From assembly GCF_003945595.2 (NCBI RefSeq), contig NW_024105098.1, positions 1,674,001 to 1,738,000 on the forward strand: a DNA stretch of 64,000 nt. The letters are read 5' to 3'. The DNA comes from Pipra filicauda. Its lineage: Eukaryota > Chordata > Aves > Passeriformes > Pipridae. Shown here in pieces: positions 26,018 to 41,164 of the stretch. Both the position numbers and the translations under genes were made by a program. The notes below the pieces were generated by a model. That model saw nothing but the letters and a program-made list of their open reading frames with translations, was not told the origin of the DNA and did not search any database. Numbering within the stretch: position 1 is the first letter of the stretch; every line of letters starts with the position of its first letter.

Positions 26018-26673
26018 CTTGTATATGTGCTCCCTACACACAGTGTGGCTCTTATGGCTGGATGCATGTATATACACACTGTGTATCCATCTGCAGAGAA
26101 ACTCTTCCATCCTTTTTTAAACACAGTTAAAGTCAATATTCAGCTTCTTCTGCCTTCTGCCTCGTGGATCCTCAAGCAGAGATTGAGTCATAACAGTTTG
26201 AGTTTCACACAGAATCCAAAATGCAGGATCTTTAAATAAACTTAAAGTTCTTAATATTTATATATTAAAGAAAAAAAATAGTGCTGGCTTTAGTTACTTC
26301 TCCAGCCAACTGAAAGGAATTGATTTTTCTCTTGAACTCTACCCATTTTCAAAGGCAAACCCATTAACTAGACCCTCCTGAATAAAAGAGAAGTAAAATT
26401 GTCAAATCGTTGACAGGACAGCCCCAGGAAGAATGTTCCAAAACTTCATCCTCCAGCACTGCAGGAATTCAAATCAGACACACCAGTCCCTCCAAGGCTA
26501 AATTGCCAGAGGATGCACATGTCCATGATGCTACTCTGCTCCTAAACTCTACTGAAATAGCACTGCCTGGCCTGCAAGGAAGAAGAGAGTATTGCAGGCA
26601 GCACGACCCAAGGACAGTGGCAAAGTTTGTAGATCACAGCAGTATCTTTTGAAATACCAAGAGCTATAACTGG

Positions 26674-26691
26674 GGAAAAAAAAAAAAAAAA
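26674..26691. repeat. Poly-A run
   Basis: About 17 consecutive A. There is no clear retroposon body or target-site duplication around it. Confidence 0.7.
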
Positions 26692-28667
26692 AGATAAACT
26701 TCTGGAACACAAAGGCCTGAAACACAAGCAGGAGACTGGAGAGCTGTACACAAGAAGACAAAAATTGCTCAGATCTGCATCAACTCAATGACCCTGGAGA
26801 GAAGAGTGAGCTGTACTTTTTTGAGGTAAAAGAGTGAGAAAGGTAAGTTTTTCCTAGGAGAAAAGAACATAGCTCCTCACCTCTTCCCAGATGAGAGAGG
26901 TGCTGGTGAGGAGAAGGGAAATTTATCTTGTAGCCATTAAGCCAATATTCCCTTCGTCATTTTGGTATTTACTGGAGTGTTTAATTCATTTCCCAGGCTT
27001 ATCCCTGCCAAGTGTCCGGTTCAGGGAGAATGACGTTTACCTGCAATTCCTCTCCAAGGCACAAGGGAAGCTGCTGCACCGAGATCCAGTACCTCACCTC
27101 CGGGCAGGACCAGGCAGACAGGGAAAGACGAGCACAGTGCAAACACTAAGAGAAGGGGGAGTTAAACCGGAGGAAGCCATTACTCATAGTTTGCAAGTTA
27201 CACAGCTGTAATGATTTCCAAAGCAGAGACTGTTTCCAGCACACCAGAAGAGTCAAAAAAAAATAACAGTTGTCAACAAATGAATCTGTGCTGGATCTCA
27301 TGCCTGGAAGGAGCCCAAGTGGCGGTAAGGGATAGGTGCTGGCAGACACCAGGAGAGGGTACTTGTTCCTTCCTCATCTGTCCTTCAGGGCAGCTCACAT
27401 GGACTTGTCTATAGAGCAGGATGAGCCCTTGCATGTTTATTTGCTTTACCCTTCTCCAAGTTACTAAAAACGGTAACATTTCCACTGGCCTCAGCTTCTG
27501 TACAGACCTGTTCTTAACATGTTCACATCCCAGCTGAAATGACAGCGTGTCTTTAAAAACAAACCAGCAGAGATGAGGTAATATGCTGAACTTTATCCCT
27601 TGGTCTCCATCAGAGAGCTCTACACTCTGTGCAGCAGGCAGCTTGTTCTTGAATGATTTTAGATAGGTCCCAAAAAAACAGACAACCCATTCAGGGAGGG
27701 GTTGGGGGGAAAAACACAAACAAAAAACCCAGGCAGAGCCAAATACAAAATCCATCTAAAACTCTGCTTTGCAAGGTAAGCTTAAGAATCCAAGATAAGT
27801 CGTTCTGTAGTCAACATCAGACCTGGATTTACAGTGTTTTCCAAATGTGTAAAGCATTTCAACTAATGCTGAAACACATTCTCTGTTTCACTTAAAGGAA
27901 AATAAGGCATTTCCACTGGGATATTGCATAGAGGGCTCCCAGGAGTAGCCATGTTCCAGTTGTATAGGACTAAGAAACAGAAGACCTGGTTTGCTTCTCG
28001 AATCCTTGCTCCACAGGGTATTCCTGTGTGGAAGCCCTTCCTCCCTGCTGAACAGCCTGGCTGTGCCTGTTTCTGCCACAGCCCAGCACTGGAGTGCTCC
28101 ATCCCCAGCCTGCTTGTGCCCTTAGACCAGATCCCACACTAAATCTAGGCTATAGAAATTCATAACAAGCAGGTAACACACATTTATTTAGTCCAATAAA
28201 TCACCCTCAATGTAAAGTCAGAAAGACCTTATCAGTGAAACTGTCAAACAATAAACCTTAAACAAACTAAACCATTCAGAATTCAAAACTGAAAAAGACA
28301 CAAAACTGGAATTACATTAATCCAGCAGCCAATTGGATTAAACTTTTTAACCACACTAGAAACAGAAAGTTTCTCTTGTGGTAAAAACTTCATAACACAT
28401 TTACATGGGGATTTTCAGGCTCCCCACTACATGGTTTCCTAAACAATCGACCAAGTTCTGTTTTCAAACTGCTGTGGCTCAGGCTGGCAGTAGCTCCTGT
28501 GCCCTAGAGTGGAGGTTTTCTTAGCAATAGGGAGGAATTACATGAAGCAGTAGTATTTTTCTTAAAATATGTTTCGTGGAGGAATACACAAACTGCACTC
28601 CTACTTGAACCTCCAAAATGTTGTATTTACCTTTTTCGTTTCTAGCAATGTCCCTGTTATGAAAAAC

Positions 28668-28717
28668 TTTGTTTGTTTGTTTGTTTTTAAAAGAAAAGAA
28701 AAAAAAGAAAAATAAAT
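28668..28717. repeat. (TTTG)n microsatellite followed by A-rich run
   Basis: Five or so TTTG units (28668-28688) run directly into an A-rich stretch (to about 28717). The T-rich and A-rich halves could fold on each other. Confidence 0.7.
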
Positions 28718-31700
28718 ACCTTTTTCACTCTGTGTCTCCTGGAAGTCACGTCACAAGGAAATAAAAACAAACCACCAGAACCAAAAAGCACTCCTATTGG
28801 AGTAGATAAAAGGGAGGCTCACCACGTTCTTACCAACTATCTCCAACCTGCAAAATTATTTATGTTGGCAGCAATGTCAGCTGTCTTGGATCCCCAAGAA
28901 AACCAGGAGCTGGCATGTATACACAAGCTGACATTTAAATAGCAAACCTGCTTTGCATATAAGGGGTGGCTCCATGTGAGCTGGACAAACAATAGGGAAA
29001 GACTTTTACATTATCATAGTAATTAAGCAGCATATTTCTACCTGCACGGGTTGACAGCGCTGTGGAGCAGCTGCTGTTCCGGATGGTTACACAGTTCCCG
29101 TGCTGTCTTATTTCTTGGACCTCTTCTGCCCTGGGGATGAGGACAGGAAAGTCCCTCTGGTCCCAGTGCTTCCTCTCAGAGTGATCCTGACCTCTGGGGA
29201 AGTTTGCCAAAAGACCTCACAAAAGTGTTATAAGCAGGAGGTGACAGTGCTGTGATAATCCAGCATTCCTCTCCTGGCTCCCCACACCTCCAATCCACCA
29301 GCACGTTCTTTCTGGATAAGAAATGGGTTAACACAGGGGAGCCCAGGCAGGGATACAGGAATGACATGCCGGCGCAGGCAGGTGCAGCTCCCAGAGCCTC
29401 TGGGGAGGTGTTCCAGGATCAAACTATCACAGTAGCTGCAGGCAATGAGCTATGGGGAAGAGTCAGGCTGAGGAACAGAGGGTAGAGCACAGCCTGGGGT
29501 CACAGCTGAGGAAGAGGAGGAGGCAGCACCCCTTCTCCCAGTTGTGCCCTGCCTGGCCTAGAGCCTCTCAGCCTGCACCTGCAGCTGCTGGGAGTACCCA
29601 AGCAAATGATTTCACCACTACATGTGCTACTGCTGTCAGAAAGGACCTTTCCTAGCTGCATCCCCTGCTTTCTCCTCTTCTCTGCTGTTTCCATTGCTGC
29701 CATTAATACTTCTTGTCTTGGAAGTGATCTGAAAAAATGAAAATAACAATCCTGCAAACAGATCTTGCTAGTAATGACAGAAGGGGAAGAAAATCTCTTC
29801 AACTGATGGCAGCTGTGGTTGATCTGTGCAAGCCAAAGAGGGAGTTGCACAGGTGTGGATTTACAACCAATCTGACTACCTTAATTAATGTAATGCTTCT
29901 GTATTGCTCTCCTTCCTCTCTCTTGAGCAACTTTGTATCCCTTCTTGTGCCAGCACGGATGCTCATCTTACCCTGGCAAGCCATCAGAAGATGTCAGTCT
30001 GGCAGAACACTAATCCATAAAGAAAAAAGTGAACAGTTTCTGCTAGGTCATTGTCCTGGACTGCGTCAGCAAGAGTCAAACAAGCAGCAGAATCTGCAGT
30101 AGGAGCAGGAGCTCAAAGCTGTTGACAGGAGGAGCAGACTCACCTCCCAGACTGGCACTTAGCCATCGGGGCTAATTAGCTGCATCGTAAAACCACACCC
30201 CGTGTTTATGAACCTTGTCTAACTGGGCAAGTGAAGTACTGCCTAACTGGGGCACACTAGAGAAGCCCGAAGGCATTTGTATCTCAATGCTTTACCTGGA
30301 ATCAAGCAACAATCAATGTGAGGAAAAGTCCCTCCAGAGACAATGCTATTGATATCCACCAGATATTAACTTTCAACAGTGACTCCTGGAGAAATTCCAA
30401 AGCAGAAGCAATTCATGAAGGAGGCTTCTAAGGTGCGGTTTGCCAGGATGCCAGACATGAGCTATTGCTTTATGGATTTCTTCACCTTTTTTCCTCTCCC
30501 TGGCTAGCAGCAGTGTTACTCGGGTGATTTTCTGAGTCACACACTCGGCTGCTGCTGCAGCCAGACAACCCATAAATACTCATTTGTTTAATAGAAATCA
30601 CCTTGTCCAGCTGCAGCTTAAAACTGATTGTCCATCTCTTCTGAGTGGAAGTCCCAGATGTGCTTGCTGTGGTGGCAGTGGTTTCATGGGCTATGGTGGC
30701 AGCACACACGTGGCAGAGTGGCTGTGCCTCAGGCCACCTCTCATCTCCCTTTATCACCTCCCTTTCCAAGCAGGACCCCACACATTCCTCTACAGCCAGC
30801 TGGGGTGCCCTGCCTTCAGCCCACTCCTCAGGACAGGTATCAGATGTGGCTGTGCAGAGGCTCAAACTACTCCCAAAACGAAGAATGTGTTGCTTAGTCC
30901 TGCAGGGAGGTTAAACTGGGTGAACCCCAGTGCCTGTGCAGGGCAAACCCACAGTCAACATGGGCAGCCTGTGCTGCCTCCCTGCACAGTCAGCACCAAG
31001 CACTGCCAGCATCCAGGCTCCAGCACTGCTCTTCAGCCCATACCACAGTTCTTTAGCTGCAAAACCCATCCTTGCTGATAAAAGTGCTTTTTCCAAACAT
31101 GTTGTGTGCTGCAACTATTCTACAAAACTGTTCCTTATTAAGTATCAAAAGTGGATGTCCCTCTGTAGATGTGCACAGCTTGATTCTCCTTCTTTCCTTT
31201 CAGTGTCACCAGTGAAGTTTAAAACAGGTTTCAGTCTGAGGAGGATCAAGCTCTTCACTTCTATTGTTCCACGCTTACTTCATTGCCCTTATCTGATTGT
31301 TGTAATGAAAACGTTTTTAAAAAGGTTAAAAAATGCAAATGGGGTGTGTGGGTGCATTAATAAGAGGATATAAAAATAATGCAGAATATAATATAATGAC
31401 AGAATCCTGAACAATGGAGCATTTGAAGTTGGAGGACCACATTCACTTTTGGGTGCCACCTCTTAGGAAAGATACAGCAATAGCTGCAAATGGAGGCTGA
31501 GGAAAGGAACTCAGAAGCTAATGCTTCTGAGTGTATGTGAAAAGTAATTAGGAGGAAAACAAGAGTTGGTATTTAGTGAGTGACACATAGTCCATTGAAA
31601 ATTATCACAGTGTATTTCCCTTGCAAAATGTTAAACCTGTGCCCATTGACTCCTGGCACCATTAAAAGGCAAGGCTGGCCCAGGTAATTCAGGATTCTTT

Positions 31701-34700
31701 CTCTGCAGTGCAGTGTGGCTGCTGTCCTGGGGATGCTGTTTAACAACCCAGGAGGTCTGTGGGGTCACACCATGTGAGGCACCAATCACACCAGGTTGCA
31801 CATTGCAGTCCAAACACCATGGGCTGCTTTCCAGGTGCTGGGGAATAGGGTGCAGGAGATAAATCCTGTAGACCCAAGCTCTGACTGAAAGTCTACTCTG
31901 TCAGGGGAGGGAAAAAAAGCAAACAAGGAAAAGCCAGAGTAATAATAATTATGAATATAACAGGCAGATGCTAATGGCAGAGCTCTTTGGGAAACAGGGT
32001 TCACTGAATGAGGAAACATTCACTGCTTTCTTTTAGTGCCAATGCTAGATAAGGAAAAGAGCCTCTGAGCACATCTGAGACCAGCACCTCGCTATCCTTA
32101 TCAACTGTAGGAGCAGCAGGCAGGATGAGCAGGTACTCACTGGGCACCATTTCACACCCCACTGACTCCAGTTACATTACTGTTGATTTCCATGAGCAGG
32201 AGTAAGCAGAGAATCCTCTGCCAGTGTCTCTCTCCCACTAAGTCATAGCCTTTCACAACTTATTTCCTCACCTTGTGGAAAAAATTGGACTAAATAAAAA
32301 AATACTCCCTCAACCCAAAGTGTAACAGCCACCTCATAGCCTGTAAGACCTGTGAGCCTTCTGACTCTCCACGGTGAGTCGTGAGTTTGTCACAGGGGAG
32401 CTGCCTTACCCTGGGAGAGACAACACCCAATAAACAGCCTGCCCATTATATTTTTCCATTTACTTTGCCCATTTGGAAGAGAAAAAGAAATAAATGTACC
32501 TTATTTTTGTAACAAACTGAATGGCACAATCTATGGGAAGCAAAGGAAGAGAGGTGGTGAGATTTACACACAAAAAGGGGATTGTAGAAGTAGGATTTAT
32601 TTACTCTCAAAATAACAACACTGAGAAGGAGTCACTGGAGCAATTTACTGGCTGGAAAAAGCAATAAAACCGGAGTCCCTTGCCTCATGTACTCTGCAGT
32701 GCTGGGCCACTCAGGTAAGGCAGTCTGAAGCACAAGGCTAGCTAGATTCACCCTGGGCAGCTCTTGCGACAGAGAGGAGCCCAGATTCCACGGCATCCCT
32801 CATTCCCAGTCCTGCTGGCTCTCGGACCAGCAGCGCGCAGGTCTGATGGTGACCTTGATTAATCATTACAGGATTAATTGCTGGCAGCCCTCTATGGCCA
32901 GGCCCTCAGCTGATATAAAGGGACACTGACACTGCTGACCATGAAACTATGATGACTGAGCTCAGATTAACCCAAGCTTAACTCAAGGAACATCTGACCT
33001 TCCACACGGTAGGCTGGGCACACAGTGGCATTTTAAAAGGAATAGGGTAATGTTGTGAACAATTAATATATTTTGAGATGAACAAGGGACTTGGCAAGTC
33101 CAGTGAACTTCAAAAAGAAATAAAAAACAAAGGAAAGACTAGCATAAAATTCAGCAGGAGATGTGATGCTTCTTGTAAGAGTCGATCCAACTGCAGGCTT
33201 AAAAATACCAAGTGAGTTATCTGAGGATGAGGGAAAACTTCCTTCCTAAGTATAGCACTGCTCAGGTATCTACAGCAATTACAGACTTGTTTGTCTTTCT
33301 TTGAAGCACTGGGCCTAAGCTGCCCCCAGAAGAGGGACATTCAAATCATCGAAAGCAAGCAAGCAACCTGAATAAGAAATCAAATTATTTGTTTTGAGGG
33401 AGGAAATTATAACAGGCATTTGGATGAACTGATCCAAAAGGCCTTAAAATAAAACCAGGTTGGCACTGCTATATCCACCCCAGTGCCCAGGTATGTGAAT
33501 ACACATGAAATTAAGAAATGGCAATCTAAAAATAGTCATAAACATTTAGGTCTTTTCATCTCAACTGGCTGTAAATAATGTAAAGCAAGAGCAGTTTCTG
33601 AGCCAGTGGGTCTTAAAGTGTAAGCAAATGCCATTTACTGTTTTCACTTATTTGAGTTTTCATATTTGGACTGAAGTTTCACCCAGTTGTTAAAGATTTA
33701 TATGGGAGGTTTAACAATGCCCTGTCATTAAGCCTTGGCACAAGCAGTGCAAAGGACATTCAGGGCATATTTGTACTAACTTATCTGGGTAAAGAGAAAG
33801 CCGTGCCTTTAAACTGTGTTTGCTGTGGCTCTGGAAACTGAGCAAACAAAGTTTGAGGGAAACTTTACTCTCAAGCAGAACTGACAGGAAGGTACAAGGA
33901 CTGAAGGACTGCAAATTTCTGTAGGACGTACCTGCCTCTGGATTCACTACTGAATTGCAAATCTCTAACTGCCTGGGGGAGCTTAGTTCAGACTTTTTGG
34001 ACATACCTCATCCCGATGGCAAATGAGAGACTGGTTCAGCCTCTGAGTGTCAGGTGAGTAAAATCCTATTCTGGGGGGATACTGGAAGAGGAACGAAACG
34101 GCAGGCCACAAACAAAGGCACAAATCCAGTGCCCAGGAAAGAACTGACTTTGCTCTACAAGCAAAGCCACTCTGAAGGAGTTGTGGGCAAGCCAGGGAGA
34201 GCACAGTTGTGACACTGTTGAAATACTGGCTGACAGAGAGGAGAGACGCCACTGGCACAACTTGACAGGCACCAAACCCATCCCAGGGAGGGAGCCTGGT
34301 CAGAGCCTGCACAGAGCAGCATTAATGTGACCAACTAAACAGCAAACACCCCCAAACCAGCCAACCAAACCGTGTCTTTTTCCAGGGGCAGGACAAGTGG
34401 TGATTTTTCCTGGCAACCGTTTATGTGTGATCTGGCTTTAAAAAAATATACAAATAAAGACAGGAAATGTGAAAAACAGCTTGTTTTCCTCTTAACTCCA
34501 GGCTGATCCTTCCCCTTACCTGATCTTTCCTTTCACTCTCAGAGACCAATTGCTGGGAATCCAACGTAGCTGTGAACTCTGTCCCAGCAATTAGGTATAT
34601 TTTTAAATGCACAAAGTAAACAAGGACTCAGATTTCATAAGAACAAGACAGCTCTTGAGATCCTAAACTATCAACGGATTCCACCATTATAGTGCAGCTG

Positions 34701-37700
34701 TCCCTTCCAGATCTAGTTGAAAGCAGGAAATTGCACTAAAATAATGAAAAGTATTTAAAATATTTCGCTGAACCTGCAAAAAGTACTAATTGGTTGACAT
34801 CCATCTTAAGAGATGGACAGAAATTTTAGTCAGGGCTGATTTTTTCCAGATTCAATCCACTTTAAGACCAACTGTAAATACAGGAGTATGTGTGAAACAC
34901 CACAGTAACTGCCAGAAAAGAAGAGCCCAGAGAAAAAGAAGCCATTGTCCCACACTGCTATAATTTGGAGAGGACATTTGCAAGACAATATAAAGTTCTC
35001 TGACTCTATAATTACCGTCATCTCTCCCTGAGTATGTGGCCAGTGCCTGGGGTTTTCACTCAGATTTTCCTTTTGAAAGTTGCTTGTTCTATGATTTCTA
35101 TAGGCAATTATCATTTTTCCCACCATAGCACCTGGAGGAAATATTTCATGTTTCCAAGCAGCACCCCATGGAAGCTGTCCCATTAGATCTAAAATAAGGA
35201 AAACTGACAAGACTCAGTAAAGCCTAAAACAATCTGGAAATTGCATCTCCTCCCTGCCTTGTCTTTCCTATCCAAAATCATCTTTCAAACAGATGTCTGT
35301 GAAAACCAGGTCAAGCAGGTTACTCAATGTGCAAAACTTGCACTTTGCTGTTCCGAAAAGGAGCAATTCCTAAAACAAGAACCCTTTTTTAGGAGAAGTT
35401 GCAGCCAGTTCAAATGAAACTGAGGAAGAACAACAGGGACACTGAGGAACTAGAAACCTAGACAAAATGCCTGCTTTTCACCTGGAGACTGAAATGTATA
35501 AAGCATCAAATGAAAAATAACCAAAAAAAGAATATTCAAACTGGTTCATTTTTTCCTTTAATTACAGTATTGTCCAGGGCTCTTTGGAACACATTAGGCT
35601 ATCTCATGTCATGCTCTTGTACTTACATTAAGCTCCTGCTCAAGTAACTCAGAAGAAAAAAGGCTGTGGAAGAAATATAGTATTCATAAGCTTATATACC
35701 AATCCCAGTGTAGAGATGGGGAACTAAGACTCAGGAAACTCTCTGACATGCTCAAGATTGCCCAGGGAACTGCAGCAGAGCTGAGAAATTACATCTGCTC
35801 TCACAGGACCCAATCCTGGATCCTGTGAGATTCACTGCCCCTATCCCAGCCTTCCTCTTTCCATGCTTGAAAACTGGGGATGAAGAGGAGGGTAACAAGG
35901 GCTGTTAGAAGGAAAGATCCAACAGGGAAAGGTTTGCCAATCTTTCCTAGCACTTGGGTGGAGTGAGCTACAGAGTTCTGGTTGCAGACACACTCATTTG
36001 GCCCAAAGCTGGAGAGTCCCTGTGGATGCACAGGGAGCTGGAGCACTGCCATGGCCCCCGTTCCCTGCAGGGCCGTGCTGGCCAGGGCTGGAGCTGGCAA
36101 ACTAGAGGCCAGTGGGGGAGGGTTGGGTGGGATTGCCTAAGCCCTGAGCCAGTCCCCCAGAAATAGGAGAGAAGGAGCTGCGGCCCTGAGAGCTTCCCGT
36201 CCTGCCAGGTCCTCCCGTGGGGCCTCAGAGGAGCCCTCCTGAAGGGGAGGTTTGCATCAGCCCACGCTGTTTGCTGCACAGTTTCCAGAGCTGTGCATCA
36301 ACTGCTTTTCTTGAGTTACTAAAGGCACTTGCAGTCAGAGTAACAGGCTGTAAGAATAGTATCAGCTTATGTCAGGTTTGAAATTAGCTGAAATTAGCTT
36401 AATGCAGTTGACAAGGACAGCCTGGCATAGCAGCACTCCAAACCTGCCTGGGTTTGCAAGCCGGCAGTAACCAGTCTAACAGTATTCTGATGTCCTACGA
36501 CTTCTGGCTCCCTTGCAGCTACAAATTTGCCAGCAGATTCACCAAACAAGCACTCCTTGGACCCTCCACCCAATAACCACTGAGGGAGGAAAAAGTGAGA
36601 GCTCTCTATTTCTTGATCAACAAAGTCAGCCCTCTCTTTCCCTGCTTCTGCATGAAAGCTTTCAAATAAAAACCCCTCTGAGTTCTTACCTCTCTGCAGT
36701 TCAAACAACCACCCCTGCTCATTTCTTCCATAACAAGTGTCTCATACACAGCCAGCAAATCTAGAAATAGAACTGAGCATCATTATATTTTTCCCCAAGA
36801 GCAGTGCAGGTATTGTCTGCCCAAGGGACACTGGGCCTGTCTGCTTACTAACTAGTCTGTCTTGAAAAGCTTCAAGCAAGACGTGTGCTGATCCTCCTTT
36901 TCTGAGTGTCCTGGCATTACCAAACCTTTCTGCCTTCAGCCAGGAATTATGCCCAGGACATCAGTTCTCGTACCGTGTTTTTGACTAAACCATTTCATTG
37001 GAAACTAAAGCTTCTGTACCTGAGTAATTGAGTCTTTTTGAGTGTAAGCTCTATGCTGCATATCCATTCCATGGCTAGAAGGCTTCACAGAGCCGACAGA
37101 ACAAACAAAAAGGAACAAGGACCCACAACTCCCATGTGCAAGCCTGTAAAACAGGGGAGATCACCAGCCAGACTGCTGAGGCCTCGTGTACAGACTTGCA
37201 CAGTACATTGGTGCCTTCTGCTGTGGGACTCCGTCCTGTGATTGGCACCTGAGCCCCAAGCTGATGCTTGTGTACTCCCCCCAGCCTGGAGATGCGGGGA
37301 TTTGGTTTTAATTATTCGCTTTTCTTCCAGAGATAAGCCTGGAAAACCTCATGAGTTTCAAACCACAGCTACTTAGCAACAGCTTCAGTAGAATAAGGAA
37401 TGGGATGGCATCAGGGACAACAACATTTCATAAACAGCAGGAAAAGGAAAGGGGCTTCCTCTAGAGCCAAGACTTCTTGTTAGTAGAGAGATGTGTCAGT
37501 GATGTCAGAGGAACAGGATGGGCTTTATCCATTTTACTTCTCAGGACTCTCTCAAAATCTTCAAGCAAAGATGTACTTTCACCATTGCATGTGTAATAAT
37601 TTAAGGAAAGGAATAGAAATGAGGTCAGATTTTCGTCTAATTAGTTCTAAGAGCTTATAATAAAAACCAGAAAGGCTTGCAGATTTCCACTTCTGCTCTT

Positions 37701-40700
37701 CTGTATGCTTTAAAACTGAGGCTGGCTCCTCTTCCACAGCGGCAGAGCACGTGTGTGTTTGTATGTGCATAGATATGTACACACACATATGTAGAATAGC
37801 TCCAGAGGGGGAGTTCTTTAACATCTTAGCTATAGCCCATAGCTACATCTACTACATGAGACCCAGGGGATGAAGCATGGAATTTAGTGGGATAGGGCAG
37901 GATCACTCTCTGAGATGCGTGATTTGATCAGAGATGTCAATTATTAGTGGCACACGGGAAAGCACATTTTTAAATAATTGGTTTTGAATTCTAAAGAACC
38001 AGTAAATAGTCAAAAAGATAAATTATACTGCAGCAGAAAAATATGCAGTTATCTGATGTTATTTATTAAGTATATATCGAGATATATTAGTTAATTAACA
38101 CAAAGTAGCTGCTATAAATAGCCCATGTTTCACACAGAGGGCACTGTGTGAAGGCACGTATCCTTTTCTGTCATATGTAAGTAACTAGTATAGGACACAC
38201 TCATTTTCTGTCCATGTTTACACATGTATACTTACCTCTATCCAGAGACCTTCCCACAATGCCTGACTTAATTCTGGAAACAGTTTTAGATCGAGTGAGA
38301 CCATCTGAGTAATTTTTAGCCATTTTACATGTACTGTTTCTCCCTCCAAGCCCTGCTCCCTGGGTCTCATGGTGCCTAAAGCACATGGTTTGGAGCCTAT
38401 ATTAAATGGGCCCAATGGATTTATTTTTAGTCCCTGAAGTGTTTCTAAAACAGGTTCCCTGTAACATATGTGCAAGACATAAAGGGGGTTTTTGTCACAA
38501 GAGTGTAACGAACTGCATAATTCTGTCTTGGTTTTGCCTGCTATAAATAAGGTACCAGCACCAAATCACGGCAATAGAACCATTCTGTTAACCTTCCTCA
38601 CCTGAAAGACTATCTCAAATTTGGAGTGTTGTACTTTGATTCTGTTAAGGCTGGTTATAGAATTTAATCTTATTTACATAATAAGTACAAAATGTTTGAT
38701 TACTGGAAACATGGGGAGTCAAATTATTTGATATTCTTTTAGCCAGCATCCCCTGACTTACTGTCTAGTTTTGTCTGGCTTCTGCTGTGAACCTCTTTGA
38801 TCCATGTCTCATTTTTTAGTCAGTCTATTCTCATGCTCCTCCTTTTCGTCTCCACCCCTGTGCCTTAATCAAATAATACCTTGGCCTTATACCTAAATAA
38901 TTGAAATTCCTTTGTGAAATGTCACGTAGCTTGCTTTGGACAGGGACATGTGCTTAACTGTCTCTTGCCACCACCTAATAGAAAGGGTCAAGGATTGTTA
39001 ACACTTCAAGGATGGTGATCCTGACCAGTAACAGTGAAAGCATAAATGTATGTGTGGTCAGGCAGTTCAGGGCCCCGAGGGCTTTAGGGTAAGGTGTTCC
39101 CATGCCCAGCTGCCTGTACATCCTTCTGCTGGAAGTCAGCCCCCCCTGGAGCAGCGGTGGCTCAGCACCTCACTCACAGTGGCTCAAAGTCTGAGCCTTC
39201 CCTAAACCACTGATGAGGCCAAATGAATTCACAGCTACATCTGCTGAGAGCTAAATCTGCCAGAGCCTGGGGCTGAGTCTGTGGGTGTTACTATTCCCCT
39301 GACTCAGACAGAAATATCTCCCCATGCAAACGCAGGCCTGAGCCTGTGTGGAGCCCTGAGCCTTGGCAGGGCCCTCCCACGGGGCACTCCTTGAGGGATG
39401 GCACTCCTTGAGTGAGCAGGAGTGGCCCATGAGTAAGGGCTGCTGCTGGAGCCTGGACTGTGCTCCAACCTGGCACAGCTGAGTTTGCCTCATTACCAAG
39501 CAGAGTGAGAGAGTTGAGAGATGACATTCTACTCCACTTAAAACCCAGGAAGATGGGAAGAAGTCAATACCTAATGCATGAGCAGGGATGTAATGGGGGA
39601 CTGATGGTGGTGGGAGGGAGAGGTTTGTTTTTGGTTTGCACAAGACTTTTAAAAAAGCATTTTAGAAAGAAACTGTTAAGATGCAGCTAAATCAGTACTT
39701 GCATATACATTCAGACTGTATTTAAAGAAGAAATATTAAAGGAGCCATGTTATCTATGAGGGCTTGAAGTCAAAATACTTTCTTAAAAGAGCTCCATCTG
39801 GTTCATCAAATATACATGAAAGGTGCATCCCTACATTCAGCACGCAAAACCTTCCAGATGAGTCATTAAGAGGGCTTTTATACTTGAAACAACTTCGACA
39901 CATAAAAAGGAAGAAAAGATTATAAGACCTTCTGCCTTTCTATAGCGTAAACCCCCTACAGCCAAAGCCAAGACAGTAATTTCTGCCCTGAGCCCCAAAA
40001 CGAACACACCAGTAGGTAACTCAGTGAGGGGGTTCATTGCCCTGGCTGCTGAGAGCACCCACCTGCATAGGCTGAGTGCCCACTCAGACACATCAATACT
40101 GTGATCTTGTTCCTGTGGTGCTGGGGACACATTATACAATCAGACAAGGGCAATTCATCTCCAGTGACTGGATGTCCCTATATAGGCCAACCATGCAGTC
40201 AAGTTGTTACTTCCTGCTTTGAAACATCCCCAGAGTTGCACAGCTGGAGATTTCAGCCTGTCTTAATATTAATTAAGCAATCTTCATTACCCTTCCAGAC
40301 TGGGCAACAGCATTGTTTAAGATCAGCAAATTGAGCAGTTTTCATTCCAAAATCCTTAAGTGTTCTTTGACTTCCTTACTACAGTACTTAGCACTTTTCA
40401 GTCAGACAATACACCTCCCCACTTTAAAGGGGAATTAGAAATTTAACGAAGGACTGGATTCACCAGCAAGCAGAGCCATTGCTCTCATCCTGCTGCACCC
40501 CTTCCATGGCAGGGAAGGCTGAGTGCAGGGACCCAGATAGTTTTGATTATGATTGCCTTGTGGCAGCAGAGGGGAGCGAGCAGAAAAAACCCTCCCAGAG
40601 ACAGGGGCTGAGAGCTCAGGGCCAGCACCAGGCACAGCAAAACAGCACATTACCAAGGGCCACAAATTACCAGGGGCAGCAAAGCATCCAGGATCCAGCT

Positions 40701-40930
40701 GCCTGCTTGGCTGTGCTGCAGCCCTGGAGAACTGCTGCAGAGAGAGGGGTCGGGCATGTGGAGCAGCACGTTTGGCAGGGAAGGAGGTGGCTCTTTCCAG
40801 CAGCTGACACAGCATGCACCCCTCCTGCCTCAGCAACAGCTGGGGCAGCTCCCCTGACTCTCTGAGGTTGCCAGCCCCCAGCAGCTCCCTCTGCCACCAG
40901 TACCCACCGAGGTTGCCACCAGTGACAGAC

Positions 40931-41164
40931 CACACACTCTGCCCCTGTCACACAGCCTCCCTCTGTCACACAGCCTCCCTCTGTCACACAGCCTCCCTCT
41001 GCCACACAGCCTCCCTCTGTCACACAGCCTCCCTCTGCCACACACTCTGCCCCCGTCACACACTCTGCCCCTGTCACACAGCCTCCCTCTGCCACACACT
41101 CTGCCCCCGTCACACACTCTGCCCCTGTCACACACTCTGCCCCTGTCACACAGCCTCCCTCTGG
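40931..41164. repeat. 18-bp minisatellite with two unit types, 13 copies
   Basis: Thirteen abutting 18-nt units can be read off without any indel. Type A is CACACAGCCTCCCTCTGY and type B is CACACACTCTGCCCCYGT (Y = C or T; the last A unit ends in G). The order is B A A A A A B B A B B B A. Both types share the CACACA start. Because 18 is a multiple of 3, several frames stay open on both strands, producing cysteine-rich false proteins. I see no splice or start evidence that it is coding. Confidence 0.95.
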
